Shown piece by piece: positions 22,061-35,185 of a stretch of DNA of 64,000 bases (its first letter is position 1; the number at the start of each line of letters is the position of its first letter). Under the pieces are notes generated by a model. The model saw only the letters and a list, made by a program, of their open reading frames with translations. It was not told where the DNA came from and did not search any database. This stretch comes from Poecilobothrus nobilitatus. Its lineage: Eukaryota > Arthropoda > Insecta > Diptera > Dolichopodidae. The stretch is taken from contig OX352772.1 in assembly GCA_947095535.1 (NCBI GenBank), forward strand, positions 48,255,445 to 48,319,444, given 5' to 3'. The position numbers and the translations under genes are program-made.

Positions 22061-22707
22061 AAATTCAAAAACAAAAATTAAAAATTTTGATGCAATTGTT
22101 TTTAATTTTTATTATCTTTTTAAATCAAAATTTAATTAGCGTTTTACCTCAATCATACATCATATTGCATATTTATATATAATTAAAATTTATTAAAAGT
22201 TTGGGTGTTTAGCATTGAACCTACCTACCTTTTGAAAACTAATCACCTTTAATGCTTTTTTTAGTATCTAACAATTTCACATTTAATTCTTAGGGAAATT
22301 GGATATTCACAAAAACAGTTTATTTCTTTTTATTTACAGATTTATTTACAAAAATTAACTGAAGATATTCATTTATTAATCTTATTATTTTAGCTGAGCA
22401 GTTTTTCATCAATATATTTTTTTTTGCATTATCTGTTATCAACTATAGATACATTATTATATGATTTTGTTATTTATATTTCAGTTAAGACATTACTTAG
22501 CATGTAGGGCTAGAGACAACTCTTTAGAGCCAATATAGATTTTAAATTATATCTGAAATTTTATTTGACGGAAAATCGTAAATTATTTGTTTTCCATCTC
22601 GGATCATTATATAATTCTTATTATTATTGATATTCATTATTATTGGAGAGACAAAATTGTTTCTTAAACTTAAATTATTTATATTTTTTTTATTAAGAAT
22701 TTATTTT

Positions 22708-22850
22708 CAAGGGCCTTGGTGGTGAGAGGGTTAAGAACTTACTGTATCAACGACGATGTTACGAGTTAAATACTGCACAGCACAAGCCTTAAGCATTTGG
22801 AATAGGAAGGAAAGTAACTGAATAAATAAAGGTGAAATTTTTACTTTTCA
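22708..22850 (+). mobile_element. tRNA-like SINE remnant
   Basis: GGGCCTTGGTGGTGAGAGGGT resembles the family 1 A-box region (read in two parts), and ACGAGTTAAATAC is a decayed B box. An A-rich tail follows around 22830. Confidence 0.4.
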
Positions 22851-23284
22851 TCTATTAATTTGCAATTTAACTTTTCTTTGTAGAAATTTAGTTCTAACTT
22901 CTAAGTTATATTATGTTAATACCTACTCACAACCACTTGGAAAAGATTTACCCCTTTTACGTTTTAAAAACCTTTTTTATGACACTGCTTCAATTTTTTT
23001 TTGTTACTGCCATATCAGCATAAGACAAAACATTACAATAAAAAATAAAACCATTTCATTATACGTTAAAAGGAATCTATAACTTTAATTTTTTTATAAC
23101 TTTTATTTTGGGATTTCATGAGATAAAGAAATGGATTAATGCTCTCAAGATCTCTTTTTTAGATTCAGCATAAAATATTTCAAAATAAAATTTTCTTATT
23201 ATTAACTTGAAACAGAAGAGAAATCCTCACATTTACCAGACCTTTTATTATAATATTAACAACTGAATATAGTATCGATTATGT

Positions 23285-23560
23285 AATAATGTAAGTGGAT
23301 AGGTCTAGGTAGGTAGGTAGATAAGTAAAAACGACCTCTGATGCAAATTTTAGACCAGTTTAAACCATTTGTGATATCTATAGCATTTGCCTTCTCCTAA
23401 TTAAACGATTGTGATCTTTTTACAAAGCACTATACATCGATTATTTCTACAAAGAACAATTCGAGAAGATTATTTATGAAGAATTCATCTATAGAAACCT
23501 TTTTTTTTTTTTTGAGTCCAAGTGGTGGACAATCACACTAAAGATGAACGATTGACTGCT
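23285..23560 (+). repeat. Dispersed repeat family R4, copy 2
   Basis: It matches 15375-15640 in word order (ACCAGTTTA, CTAATTAAACGATTG, TTACAAAGCAC, GATTATTTATGAAGAA). It begins with a short (GGTA)n run near 23312-23322. A T run sits near 23502-23513. Confidence 0.4.
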
Positions 23561-23705
23561 GTTTTTTTTTTCATATTTGTAATTTTTTGCGAAAATCATT
23601 TGAGCAAAATCTTATCCTTCTGGCAATATGTATACCATCAAAAAAAATCAATTTTAGTTAGTTATTCTGTATGTAGACGGTATTACTACGTATTTAATAA
23701 ATAAT

Positions 23706-23850
23706 GTTTTTTTTTTGCGAGGGTAGGTGGGGATTATCGAAAGAGACTATAAAAGAGTGGAGTGAGGCCGAGTCTTCTATGAGAGTGTGAGACTTCAAGA
23801 CACTAAATATCATCTTCTTTTTATGATCCAATAATTACGGTATATGTCCT
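23706..23850 (+). repeat. Dispersed repeat family R5, copy 1
   Basis: It starts GCGAGGGTAGGTGGGGATTA, then CGAAAGAG and a TAAAAGAGTGGAGTG segment. It matches 43650-43785 closely, and the 5' parts of 34779-35040 and 45161-45430 more weakly. Confidence 0.5.
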
Positions 23851-24959
23851 TTAGTTTATTTTACTGTTTGGTCTTATTAATAAGAATAAATTTAAAAATT
23901 TTCTAACAATATGGCACAAAATTGTTAATTTACATACGAACATATTTAGTTAAAATTAAAAAAAAAAAAAGACAATCCATTGAATCAAAAAGTAACAAAG
24001 GTAACTAATAATGATGATACAGTTTAAAAAGTGATCGTAAACAATAACGCTTTGTCACGTTTTGGGCGGAAATCTTTCATACTATATAATACAAAGAAAA
24101 ACATAACAGTGACACTGTTATGCATCAGTGCGTTTTTAACATTTTGAGTTTATTACTACTACTACTGTTTCTATTATTACAATAACTACAAAAAAAAAAT
24201 TCAACTTGTTTATGACTAAACAGTGCTAAAAATTTTATATCACTTTATTAGGTCTTTTTTTTTTTTTGTTATTGTAATTTTAGTTTAGACCACCTTTGTA
24301 TTAAGGTACAATGATAATAGTTATGTATATATAATACAGTAGAGTCATTAGAAAACAAGACAACAAACGGATCAATGACTTATTATTTTATTGTATGGTA
24401 TTTAATTTAATTTAATTATAAATTTAATAACAAGAGAACTTTTTATTAAATTTGAACAAAACAAAAAACTTCAATTTGTAAATCTATTTTTTTTTTCTTT
24501 TTTTTTTGTAATTGTGAGTCAAAAAAACCTTAAAACGAAAGGTAATTTAAACATAGGAAGATTTACAATAAATTTCATAGAATAATGAAATAATTTTTTA
24601 TTATTTAGAACTAAATATTATTATATAATGTGGCTTTTAAAGTTCATTACCATTTTTGTTATAAAAAATAATCTTCGGCATACCTAAATGCGTTTCTTAT
24701 CACATCATAGTCATAAAACACTTCAAAAGCTTACCAGAATTTATTTCGGTAATTTTAAAATTTGCTCTCTAACCGAAAATATAGTCTCGGTCAAAGATCA
24801 ATTCAAATGAAGCGATTGCATGCATTGTAGTGTTGTTAGAGGAAGGAAAAAAGAAGTTTAATTTTTGTGGATTGAGATCAATTTGAAATATGAAAAGAAA
24901 AATATTGACCTGCTACTTACATTTTTTCATATAATTTACATTATATTTATAATATAAAT
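23851..24959. other. AT-rich intergenic sequence
   Basis: No gene, tRNA-like box or clear repeat is recognised. A and T runs are frequent. Confidence 0.3.
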
Positions 24960-24969
24960 TAAAGAGCTC

Positions 24970-25212
24970 GTGGTACGTAATGTGTTCCTAGATTGCACAG
25001 TTCTGGTTCGAAAATATTCTTTTAAGTACTTAAAAAGTGAACTTCTTAGAAGTGATATACGATTGGATGAATTAAATTTGTTGGATAATAATTTTGTTTT
25101 CATGTGGGATGAAATCTATAAAATATTCATAGAAAAGACATGCATCTTCTATATAATTTTATTTCAACGATATTTTAAAGATCTTAAATTTTCTGTAACT
25201 AAATTATCTTAA
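24970..25212 (+). other. Open frame without ATG, possible exon
   Basis: Eighty codons are open from a GTG, so a eukaryotic start is missing and it would have to be an internal or terminal exon. The first two-thirds (VFLDCTVLVRKYSFKYLK, then SDIRLDELNLLDNNFVFMWD) look protein-like, with mixed charge and a helical pattern. An AG lies just upstream in AATTAAAG, without a good pyrimidine tract. No family is recognised, and chance remains likely. Confidence 0.2.
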
Positions 25213-27194
25213 TGATTTTAATACCTGTTGTCCAAATACTCAAGAATGGAATTTTAGAATGTTGAAATAAAGATGATATTCTTAAGTATACCTACACTTA
25301 ATAGCGATTTTCTTAAGAAAAATAAATTTTTAAAATTCTATTTTAAAACGATGTTGACTGTATTAACAATACCTGCAGTTGCAGTATCATATAGATAGAA
25401 AAAACTTAAAATTAAGTTATAAAAACTTATTTATGATCTGTTATATATAAATTATGAAAAATTTTACTTCGTTGACAATAATAGCGATTGATTTAAGGAT
25501 TAACAATCTATGAAAATTGTTTAGAAAATGTTTTTTTTTGAAAATAGAAAAAGTAGAGATAAAAAGAATATAAAAGAGGGATAAAACGTCAACAATAACA
25601 ATCAAGATTACTGAACCTTTTTTTCAACACTCCGCGACTATTAATGCACATCACTAGAATGATGTAAATTTCTAATTGTATTAAACTTATCCTTGTCACA
25701 AACATAAAGCCTATTAAGAAGTTTGCTAACAAAATATTTGTTCCCTTAAAAACAGGAAAATGAGGATAAAATATACAATTATTAGACGTCCTCATATAGA
25801 AAAATGCTGTGCGGTTTGAATATATAGTAGCAAAACATAATTTAATGTCGTATCATTGCCTATTGGCAAATGTAATCTAATATCGTATCATTACCTATGT
25901 TCTTATAACATATATGCCTATAAAGTCACTGATTTTTCTAGCAAAGTTATTGACATTTGCAATATAGAATCAACTGAAGTAAGTTAAGAGATAGATAATA
26001 TCAAACAATATGTTAAGTACCTATATCTATAGTCTATACGTTTTCATTAATAATTCATTAAAGAATTGACATCGAAATAACAAAATTTTATAATAAATAA
26101 ATTTTTTCAAATAATCCAAGATTAACATAATTTTCAAAACTCTTTTAATCCTTTCTTTATTAAAGGAAATAAAATAAGAAATATTCACTTCCTTCTCTTT
26201 TAATAGGAAAAAGAAAAAGATTTCATTATTAAAAAAATTGAATACTTTCAAATTACTTTGTAATTTGTATATATAGAGAATGACTTGTTTTTTAATTGGA
26301 TCAGCTTAAAATACACCAACATCATAATGTTAAGTGTTATTCACTTTTATTAGTATAAAATAATTGAAGATAATTTTTTTTTTTTTAATAATTTTTTAAA
26401 TAGTTTTTTTTTTTATCTAGTTTTACTACTGTGTGAACCAACTTAGCTATTTTATAATTTTCAGTATCAGTATTCAAGTTAATCTTTAAATATTTGAATA
26501 AATTTTATTTTCGTTTATAATGCCTATTTATGCATTAATTAATGTAAACGACTTGATTTGGAAATTACCAAAATAATTCTTCACTTTTTACTAGTATAAA
26601 TTCAATTTAAGGTTCACTTAAAAAAAAAAAAAATTTATGGTTCCAAAAATGATTTTAGTGAATATACAGATTTTTCAAATAGTTGTATAAAATTTTCTGA
26701 ATATGAATTGTCCATCATGTTCCTTAATAAAAGATTATCTTCAAATACCACAGATGCAACGTACTTTTAATTTGGATTTATTAGGAAGCCCCCTGGTTTA
26801 TTATTCACAATATAAATGTTGATTTTTTTCATTAATGAACGTTTTTTTTTTAATTTATCGTATGAACATAAAGTGAAAATTCAAATCGGGAAAAAACTAA
26901 AATCTCTAAGATTTTAATGAATTCTGATGTTTTGATTGAACCTTCTAAAATCCAAAATATACCTCTTTTGTAAACATGGGATGTGGTTTTTGTGTCTGTA
27001 GTCATTTTTAATTTTGGGAATTTGTAATCATCATACCTTAGAAAAGGTGTTAAAGCTTTGTTAATGAGTTTTATATCAAACTTTAGTTTTGCATTGAAAT
27101 TTTAGTCTGGCCATCAGCATTAGCGATCGATGTAAAATAAATATTTAAAAACATAGTAATTCAAAAACCTAAAAAAACTAAGTAAGTCTGTTTT
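25213..27194. other. AT-rich intergenic sequence
   Basis: Frames at 25589-25795 and 26027-26251 (minus) are hydrophobic or lysine/phenylalanine-rich without support. No repeat family was recognised. Confidence 0.3.
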
Positions 27195-27640
27195 TTGTTA
27201 AAAAAAATTGTTGCTTTTGGAATTGTGGCTGTTGGTAGAGCCACAGTAGATCAAAAATCTGAAAGTATGTACATATTTTTTATTAAGAATTTTGTTAAAA
27301 AAATCCTAAGTATTGTTGATCGTAAGGAAGGTACTAAAGTAAGTAGTAAAATATGTTTTATGTTTCAAGATGCCACATTGATTTGCGTAAAAATCATTGA
27401 ATAACATGTAAAACTGATATACCAAAAATAATATTATATGAATTATGAAAATTCAGTTGTTGGCAGTGGTAACACAAACAATAGCGGGAAAATGTATAGT
27501 AATAATAATAATAATAAGAAAAGATTACTGATGGGAGATATGCTGGTAGTAAAATTGTTCGTAGTAATTCTATTATTGGTTTCGACTTCAGTTCTGGTTC
27601 ATTAATGTCATATGGTATATGATGGTAATAAAAACTCCAG
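27195..27640 (+). pseudogene. Possible remnant of a coding sequence
   Basis: Fragments in two plus-strand frames look protein-like: GIVAVGRATVDQKSES, SVVGSGNTNNSGKMYS followed by an Asn run, then, after a shift, GSKIVRSNSIIGFDFSSG ending SYGI. Each is interrupted by stops or shifts. It could be an old pseudogene or a chance cluster. No family is recognised. Confidence 0.2.
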
Positions 27641-29445
27641 AACATAGATATATAAGTAATTTAATTTGTCCAAAACTTTTTTTTTTAATATAATAATATG
27701 ATTATAATACAAATACACACACTTATACTTACATATATTATATAGAACTTATACAGAACAGAGTCAATAAAAGAACCCTTTCGATATATTTATTTTAAGT
27801 CTTGTTTAAAGATCTGGGTTTTTTTTTCAACCTGTTTTTATAACAGCTACATATATGGGGACAAGCGGTAGCTATGTTAAGAAAATTGAGTTATGGTAGA
27901 TAATGGGGATAAGTTAGAAATACATTCTTATTATTAGCATATTAATCTTAATTAATTTCGAATCAATTATTAAACGAAACAGTACTTAATATTATGCTAT
28001 ATATAGATTTGCTTAAATTTTAATTCATACAATTCATAATTTTTTATTCTATTTAAGTTGTATAATGAAAGTTATTTGTTTGTTAAAAATTAGGATATTG
28101 GGATATCTGTGAGTTATAAGGTATAAGTAAAAATTGTTCATTTATATTTGATACTATAGTTTATATTTTTCTATGATTGTTATATAAAATATTATTTATT
28201 AATTGAAGAATGGGAGCTGAAGCAGATGAAGCTTTACTTTAGCTTGGCGCTTGATAACCTAACCTCTGTGTCATCCAATCATCATATATATTTTATTAAA
28301 ATTTAATAAATATCAAATAATATTAAAAATAATGACAGATAGCTAAATAGAATCACAAGTACATGAAATGATTAGAATAAAAATCAAACATTAAAAATTA
28401 AAAACAAAATATTGATTAATTTCCTTCAATTCATTTCGACAATTTGTCGTCATATAAGTTGTGAATATTTTCTACCACTTATTTTTGATTTGACATTTAG
28501 AGAGTTTACCTAATCTACAAAGTCTGTATATTTTAACCAATTTTCAAATAATTTAATCTTAAATTTTTCGGATCATATTTTTGTGGTATAATGGTATAAC
28601 AGCTAATACACTGTACAGTACAGTACAAAAGTTAAATAAAGCAAATTATAATATTAATGATTAAAAATGTTTAAAGTTATTTTACAACTCTATAGTGCTT
28701 TTTAGATGGATCAAATGGTTGTTTTATATTTTGTTTATATTTTAATGATATCTTATAGTATACAAGATTTGAATTTTAAATTTTCCTAAACATAATATTA
28801 AAAAAAAAAAATAAAGGTTTTTTTTTATGCGATCAAGTGCAATTAAAATTAATTATAGTAATAAATTGCATGATACTAGAGAACTATGCATGGTATTTTT
28901 AAAAAAAAATATTTAATTTTTACAAACTTTTTATTAAAATTTAATAAGAGTTCTTTAAAAAAAAATTACTGATGATAAATTTAAAATGTCTTTTATTAAA
29001 GATTTTGCATTTTTTTCCACTTTCTGATAAATTTTATATTTTTGAAGAAGTCTTTTGTAAATATATATTTTAAAAATGTTTGAAAATCTTGAAAATGAAA
29101 GTTTTTTTTTTTTTTTAAGTAAATTTTTCCTCATTTTTTAATGTGTAATAAAATATTTGTCAAATAAAATTTAAATGTTTTTTAAGGCATAAATAGATTT
29201 AATATTTATAGTTACTAAATAGTACTAAATAGTTTCTCCATGTTGGATTTTCTAAACTCTGTACATATTTCCATACATTGAATTTTATTTTTCAAAATCT
29301 TATTTAACCAAAAGAAAATTTTGTTTTCATTCTGTTTCATTTTTTTAGAAATTACATATATACGTATAAATACACACATCATGAAAAAAAGTGTTACTCT
29401 ATAATTTTGAAACCAACTCTAAAATCAATCCTAATTATTTTTTAC
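27641..29445. other. AT-rich intergenic sequence
   Basis: Nothing supported was found on either strand. Homopolymer runs are common. Confidence 0.3.
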
Positions 29446-29614
29446 CTAAGTATTTCAATTTTATGGCATCGTTTGGTTGGCCGTCATTGGAGCTCAGATT
29501 TTGGACACTGATTTTATAACCGTTTCTTTTTATAAAATTTATTTTAATTATTTTTTTACATATACATATTCCAATATTCAAGCATTTAAAATATAACGCA
29601 ACAGGCCGAAATCC
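29446..29614 (-). CDS. Candidate internal exon, 169 nt
   Basis: On the minus strand TTTTATTTGCAG is a strong acceptor ending at 29615. The frame then stays open for 56 codons to TACTTAG followed by GTAAAA, a fair donor (GT at 29445-29444). The product contains GFRPVALYFKCLN and, later, RNGYKISVQNLSSNDGQPND, which is rich in Asn, Asp, Ser and Gly and unlike random AT translation. It begins in phase 0 and ends in phase 1. No family is recognised. It does not join in phase to the candidate exon at 34487-34603. Confidence 0.3.
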
Positions 29615-30779
29615 CTGCAAATAAAATTTTTGAAACCCTGTTATAAATAACATCAATTGTTTTGCAAAAAATAAAATTGTTTTGGAAAAAAACTAAGATT
29701 TTCCGGAAAAAATAAAATTTTCAAAAAATAAAGTATTAAAATAACAAGATTAAAAAAATTAAGATTTTGGTACGCTCCTTACTTCTTGATTATGTATATA
29801 TATATAATTATAATAACCCCAGACTCCTTCATTGGTTCACTGGATCTTCAACTATTGAAATTTATAACTTATCTCTATGTATGTACGTATTTTTAATTGT
29901 ACACATCTTGTTTGTTAATTGTTTGTTACCCCTCCAAATAGGTTTTCTCTCTGCTTCTCTATATTTTCAATGAAAATTTGTTTCACCTTCCATTTTTGTG
30001 TATTTTGAAATTACATTTTTATCGATGCAATAAATTAAGAAAAAATTGTTTTTAATTATCAAGAGGTAACTACTTAATGATGATATAGATGAACATGTGC
30101 TAAATTCTTAAATAATTTTAAGAATAGTTTAATTTTCTTACTAAATTATATCATTATTTTCAGTACTTTTTTGAAAAAAATGTTTGCTAATTATTTTCTC
30201 CATATCCGTCGTCCGCTCTTGTATTTTTCTTCTAGGTTTAAGATACATATTTCGATGATTAAGATAAAAACTTCTTCGATGTTCAAGATACATACATAGT
30301 AATGAAATTTTATCCATTATTAAGTTATCGTTAACCATGTATAGGTAATTAATTGTGTGGACTTTTTTATATAGCCCCCGTATTAAGGAGCTATAGTTCG
30401 TTAAAGTTCGAAGAAATTTTATTTTCAAACGACAAGGAAATTATTTATAATTATTATTTTTTATATTTACCTTTTTGTGGGATCAATATTTTGTAAAATT
30501 TTACTTTCTTCTTGTGTGCTTGGTTTCTTTTTTAGTCTGGACTTTAGTTAGGTAATATTAAGAAGAGAGAAAAACTAAGCAAAGGTTACTTGATGTGGCA
30601 TTTTGATTATTGAAAATTTTTCTTAAGAAATTTTAAATAACATTTTAATTTTAATGCAAAAGTAGCCACAGTTTTTATTGTCTTCATTAAATTCTTCATT
30701 TAAATAAATCATAAAATTTTTTTATAATTAAGAAATTTTTTCTGGTGTTAATCATTTAGTTGCTGATAATAACATTTTG

Positions 30780-30970
30780 TAATAATGGAGCATTTTTGTT
30801 TTCTTCTTACACCTCGTGGGAGCATCAACTTGCCTTGCTCCATTGGTCTCGATTATTAGCGATGATTTTTATTTCTTACCAAGTTTACTTGTTTTTCACT
30901 AGTTCGGCCGTAATTGGTGTTATTGTGTCGACCTATTCTTCGGTTTCCAACGTTCTATACTAGGGTCATT
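30780..30970 (-). pseudogene. LINE 3' tail fragment (RT C-terminus)
   Basis: The minus strand reads RRIGRH at about 30925-30942 and, after shifts, IANNRDQWSKAS at about 30828-30863. This order (R-R-x-G-R, a gap, then A-x-x-R-x-x-W) is common at the C-terminus of insect non-LTR retrotransposon proteins. The segment is richer in G+C than its surroundings. An open frame on the other strand is its shadow. Confidence 0.4.
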
Positions 30971-31288
30971 CTAGTTATATTTTCTGAATATTTCATCAAG
31001 CATTAATAATTATTAATGGAGCGTTAATAATTATTAATTATCAACTCTTTTATAATACTTATATTGAATTCTAATTCAATGATTTTCTCTTTTGAAAAAT
31101 ACCTGAAAGTTTAAATACGAAATTAACTTCTTAAAAAAGTATTCATTCCGATATAGTTAAGATAAAGAGAACACAAGGAAGCATAATAAAGTTTAAGTAA
31201 AAACACAGTATATAACTATATTTATTGTTTTTTTAATACTAAAACCACAAACTAGGAATATGATCCTTTGTGCTTGAAGTAGTTGTGA

Positions 31289-31498
31289 TTATATGGGATG
31301 GGATAAGAATGAAACAAATGAGGGTAACGGGTAGTTGAAGTTTAAATTTGAGAAGAATCTGTTGAGATTTTTCTAATATATGGGTAAATTGTAAATACCA
31401 AAATCGCCAACTTTTGCGAATACTATGAATGGTAATAAATTCCACATTTTTACAGTTCTAACAATAAACGAATTGCTATAACCCGCAATAGAGTACCA
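31289..31498 (-). pseudogene. LINE 3' tail fragment (RT C-terminus), second type
   Basis: The minus strand reads SNSFIVRTVKMWNLLPFIVF and, after a stop, KNLNRFFSN. The pattern S-F-x-x-R-T-x-x-x-W-N-x-L-P is a hallmark near the end of many non-LTR retrotransposon ORF2 proteins. There is one in-frame stop, and upstream RT motifs are not seen. The region from 31239 on another frame gives a 68-residue artefact. Confidence 0.65.
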
Positions 31499-32884
31499 CT
31501 TAGATAAAACGGGTAAAAGTAATCAATGAAATCCTCGCACTAAATAAAAAAACCCGGAATCATAAAATTAATTCAGACTAAAATTTAGACATTTCCAAAC
31601 CACCTGTAACTTTCTAATTTATTAAATTAAGTTCATGACCCGATTAAACAATTAAATTTAAACATAGCAAAACTATCATTATTTATACTAAAATGTAATA
31701 TGATTTAATGTTTGGAAAACAATTTAAACTATAGCAGGTTTTATTTTTTATTTCTGGTTCGATTCCAATTTTAATTCCGAACAAAAAAAAAAAAAAAATT
31801 GTAAATTAAAATTAATATTTAAAATATGGTGAAATCTTTTTTATAAATTTTATTAATTTTTTTTTTTTTCAATTAAAAAAAAAATCCTATTCCGGCAATA
31901 ATTATTTTATTAAAATTTATTTCTAGTTGTATTTGAATATACAATAAATTTTTATTGAAATTAGATACTAAATTAAAATATTTTTTCAAGAGATGTTTAT
32001 CAAAAAAGTGTTTTATTTTATATTTCTTGTTTTTACTAAATAATAAAAAAAAAAACGAATTCAAAAAAATCATCAAACAATAAAAATCTTATTAAATTTC
32101 TTGAATTTTTTTAATTCATAATAAATTTTTAATTTTGTTTTGACATGTATTTGTTGAGCAACATGTAATTCTAAAAATGTCTGTCAACAATCTGTAAAGA
32201 AACAAAACTAAGCAAATTTATACAATTTGTTAATATGTATATTTTTAATTTATATGTTATACCTATGCATGAAAATTATAAGACCTAAATTTTGTCAAGA
32301 AAATCTAAATTCAAATCTAAATCTAAAATTTTTTATATAGATTTTATAAACTTTGGAGCAACTTATTATTCTACCATTTTTTATAAACATTTTTTAGTCT
32401 ATAAATTAATTAATTTCTAGACACATATCAACATCGGCATTATATCTTATCATTTTAAATTTTCTGTTTATTTAAAGAGTATTTGGATCTGTCGAAACGA
32501 TCTTTGGAAATTTTAAGTTGATTAGTTAATTTCGGTTAATTTTGGTTAATTGGGAGGATAGGAAACAAACAGGATCGGAAATGAAAGCACACGTCTCAAA
32601 TCCCGTATGCCAAAATTTTGGAAATAGCGAATGCTCTATTTCCGTTATAAAATTATAATTTTTCCATTATAAATTTCATTAATATTTATTTATCAAATTC
32701 CCTATTTGAAAAAATATTTAATTCAAATCCTCTAGGCTGCCGGATACAAGGTCCACCCAAACATATTATTAAAATCCTAATTTTGTAATCATCTCTAGAA
32801 AGTCATTACTAATTGTTTATTTTTATATACATATTTCAATACCTATATAAATTCTAAATAGAGATTGGAATATGTATATGGAAT
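31499..32884. other. AT-rich intergenic sequence
   Basis: No gene, RNA or repeat is recognised apart from homopolymer runs near 31786-31798 and 31857-31883. Confidence 0.3.
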
Positions 32885-33090
32885 AATTAGAAAATATGGA
32901 AAACATCGTAAAACGCGTGATTTCAAAACACAAGATTTTGACAAACGAGATTATGACACACCATATTATATGTCAAAATAAAGAGGCATAATTGAAAATA
33001 TGAAAAACATCGTTAAACGTGTGATTTTAAAACACAAGATTTTGACAAGCAAGATTATGACACGCCATATTATATGTCGTGAGATTTCAA
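32885..33090. repeat. Tandem duplication, period 105 bases
   Basis: 32885-32989 and 32990-about 33090 are near-identical. Landmarks in both are AAAACACAAGATTTTGACAA, GATTATGACAC and CCATATTATATGTC. The few differences are mostly single bases, so this is fairly recent. The frame at 33000-33182 arises from the second unit. Confidence 0.85.
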
Positions 33091-34486
33091 GATGTGCGCT
33101 TTCATATAGCACTTCCGTTCAAACAAATACACATTCAGTTAAAAACAAAAAACTCTTGCAGTATGTAAAAATATTCAAGTAATCCATCCGGAATTTTTTA
33201 ACTATATGCTCAATACCACTTGGGCTCAATTTCTAAGCAATTATACTCACTCACTATTTATAATTTATACATGTATATAGTTTGAAGTTATCTTTTAATC
33301 ATTTGTTTGATAGAGAGCCCTACGATCTGTTGTAAAAGTCGTGCATTTAATATTTCATTTTTCATCATTAATCTTAACAATATCCTTCCTGATCTAGTAT
33401 CATTTTATAGTAGGTATTGCCTTTCTAAAATCTTTGTTTACTTTTATAATCCACTTCTCATATATTATATGCTTATATGTACAAAAAATTTTTTTCGGTT
33501 TCCGTTCCTTTTTAAAGTCTTAAAATAAAAACTTACAAGAAAAATAACATTGCAATCAAATCTTAAGTCCACGATAATAAATTCATTAAACAAAAAATTA
33601 ATCTCAAAAATATCAGAATAAATCACGATAACAAAAAATTAGCAGACTTTTTTCTGATATAAAATCAAATTTTATCTGAAAATAGAATGTCGAAAACAAT
33701 TTAAATTCCAAATTTAAAAAAAAAAAAAACAGTGTAGAAAATTAAATTTACATCATCAAATTTCCTGTATTAGAACCATGTCTAAATAATCTGACCAATT
33801 CATAAGCTCATGTGATTTGCTAATTTCCTAAAAAAAATTCAAAATATAAAAAATAAAAAACAAAACATTATATGTTAAAAAATTACAAATTAAAACTGAA
33901 ATAATCATTTTTTATTAAATTGGAATTTATTAAATGCTTACAAATTACAAAAAGAAAAAAAAAAATTACAGAAGCAAAAAAAAATATTATAATTAAAAAG
34001 ATTTAATAAGTAATTACAGATAATACTAGAAATGAAGTTTCGAGAAAATGTGAATGAAACAAAAATAAAAACTGAGCATGACAACTATAAGACACTTTTA
34101 AATTTATATTTTATTTTATTTACAAATATAATGTTTAATTTTTTACAACTTTTTTCTTAGTTGATCATTAAGGCAGGAAAAATCTTTAATCCGAATGGCA
34201 TCTGGATAGTGAAATGGAATGTTGAAAAATATTGATTCTAATCTGAATCCGAACTTCCCGAATGCGCACTCTGTGTTGGGAATTTCTCATTTCTAGTTGT
34301 TTTATTCAATTTTCAATAGTCATTTTATATGTACAATTCGTCAGTTTTGTACCCCTGAGCGGTTAATTTTTTACGGAAACACCCAAATAGCAAACTATTT
34401 GGTGAATTTGTTTTGCTTAATTATAGGTTGAGTCAAAATTTCAAAAATGAATTGAAATTTCAATCCTGAATTTCTACTTCTCTTAC
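33091..34486. other. AT-rich intergenic sequence
   Basis: Nothing supported was found. The frame at 33307-33528 starts with TTG and has no recognised motif. Confidence 0.3.
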
Positions 34487-34603
34487 CGAAAATAATACGA
34501 AAACGAGAAATTTTTAAATATATTGGTTTACAATGAGTTGTTATAATTTCACCGTGAAAATTTTTTGTTTGGAAGTATTCAGACATTTCAGTGAGTGTTT
34601 CCA
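34487..34603 (-). CDS. Candidate symmetric internal exon, 39 codons
   Basis: On the minus strand ATTTGTCAG ends an acceptor at 34604. The exon is 117 nt and ends TTTTCG just before GTAAGAG, a strong donor (GT at 34486-34485). Entry and exit are both phase 1, so the exon is symmetric. The product includes TLTEMSEYFQTKNFHGEI and, later, CKPIYLKISRFRIIF, with mixed composition that looks coding. Alternatively its internal ATG (GAAATGTC context) could start a first exon. No family is recognised. Confidence 0.4.
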
Positions 34604-34778
34604 CTGACAAATCTTATATAATTTTTATAAGTTTCAGATAATATAAAATATTGATATTGAAATTTAAGATTGTTTATGCCGTACTATATAATTGTACATT
34701 TTACTACACAGCCACACCATAAGGTACCTATGTATTTAAAGTGTAAATACGATTATACTCTGACTAATTTTTTTTTTT

Positions 34779-35040
34779 TCCTAAGGGAGGTAGGAGTCTT
34801 CCAAAGACACAAAGGATTCCCCTTGGTAGTATCAGATTCTTACTGACTAAAGGTGGGTTTAGCTAATATAGTAGAATGAAACCCGTACCTGATAATGCAG
34901 TATATTCGCTGGGGAGGAGAGGTATGAAAGGATAGGATAATAGGATGCGGAAACATTGAATTGGGAGTGGAACTGTAAGGAAACAATAAATCTGCTTATT
35001 ATTATTACTTTGCTAACAGTGATAATATCCAACAATAGTT
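34779..35040 (+). repeat. Dispersed repeat family R5, long copy
   Basis: It aligns with 45161-45430. Landmarks are AAGGGAGGTAGGAG, GAATGAAACCCGTACC, GCAGTATATTCGCTGGGGAG, GATGCGGAAACATTGAATTG and GGGAGTGGAACTG. It ends in a short (TTA)n-like tail and TTTGCTAACAGTGATAA. The A/T-triplet tail suggests a SINE-like retroposon, but no tRNA head is visible. Confidence 0.65.
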
Positions 35041-35182
35041 ATAACATGCAATAATATTAGTATATAATACCTTCCGGCATGAAGTAATAATTTAAGGCAA
35101 CCCCATTGACTCCTTTATGATTTCTGCGACGCGTCTATTTCTTTATATTATAATGCAGTGTCATTTTAAACTTTAAAAATAC

Positions 35183-35185
<3 letters not shown>

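Noticed and set aside
30760..30963. 67-codon hydrophobic frame, GC-richer than its surroundings, after a possible acceptor
   Set aside because: It starts with TTG, and the opposite strand carries a LINE C-terminal pattern (RRIGRH, IANNRDQW) that explains the composition.
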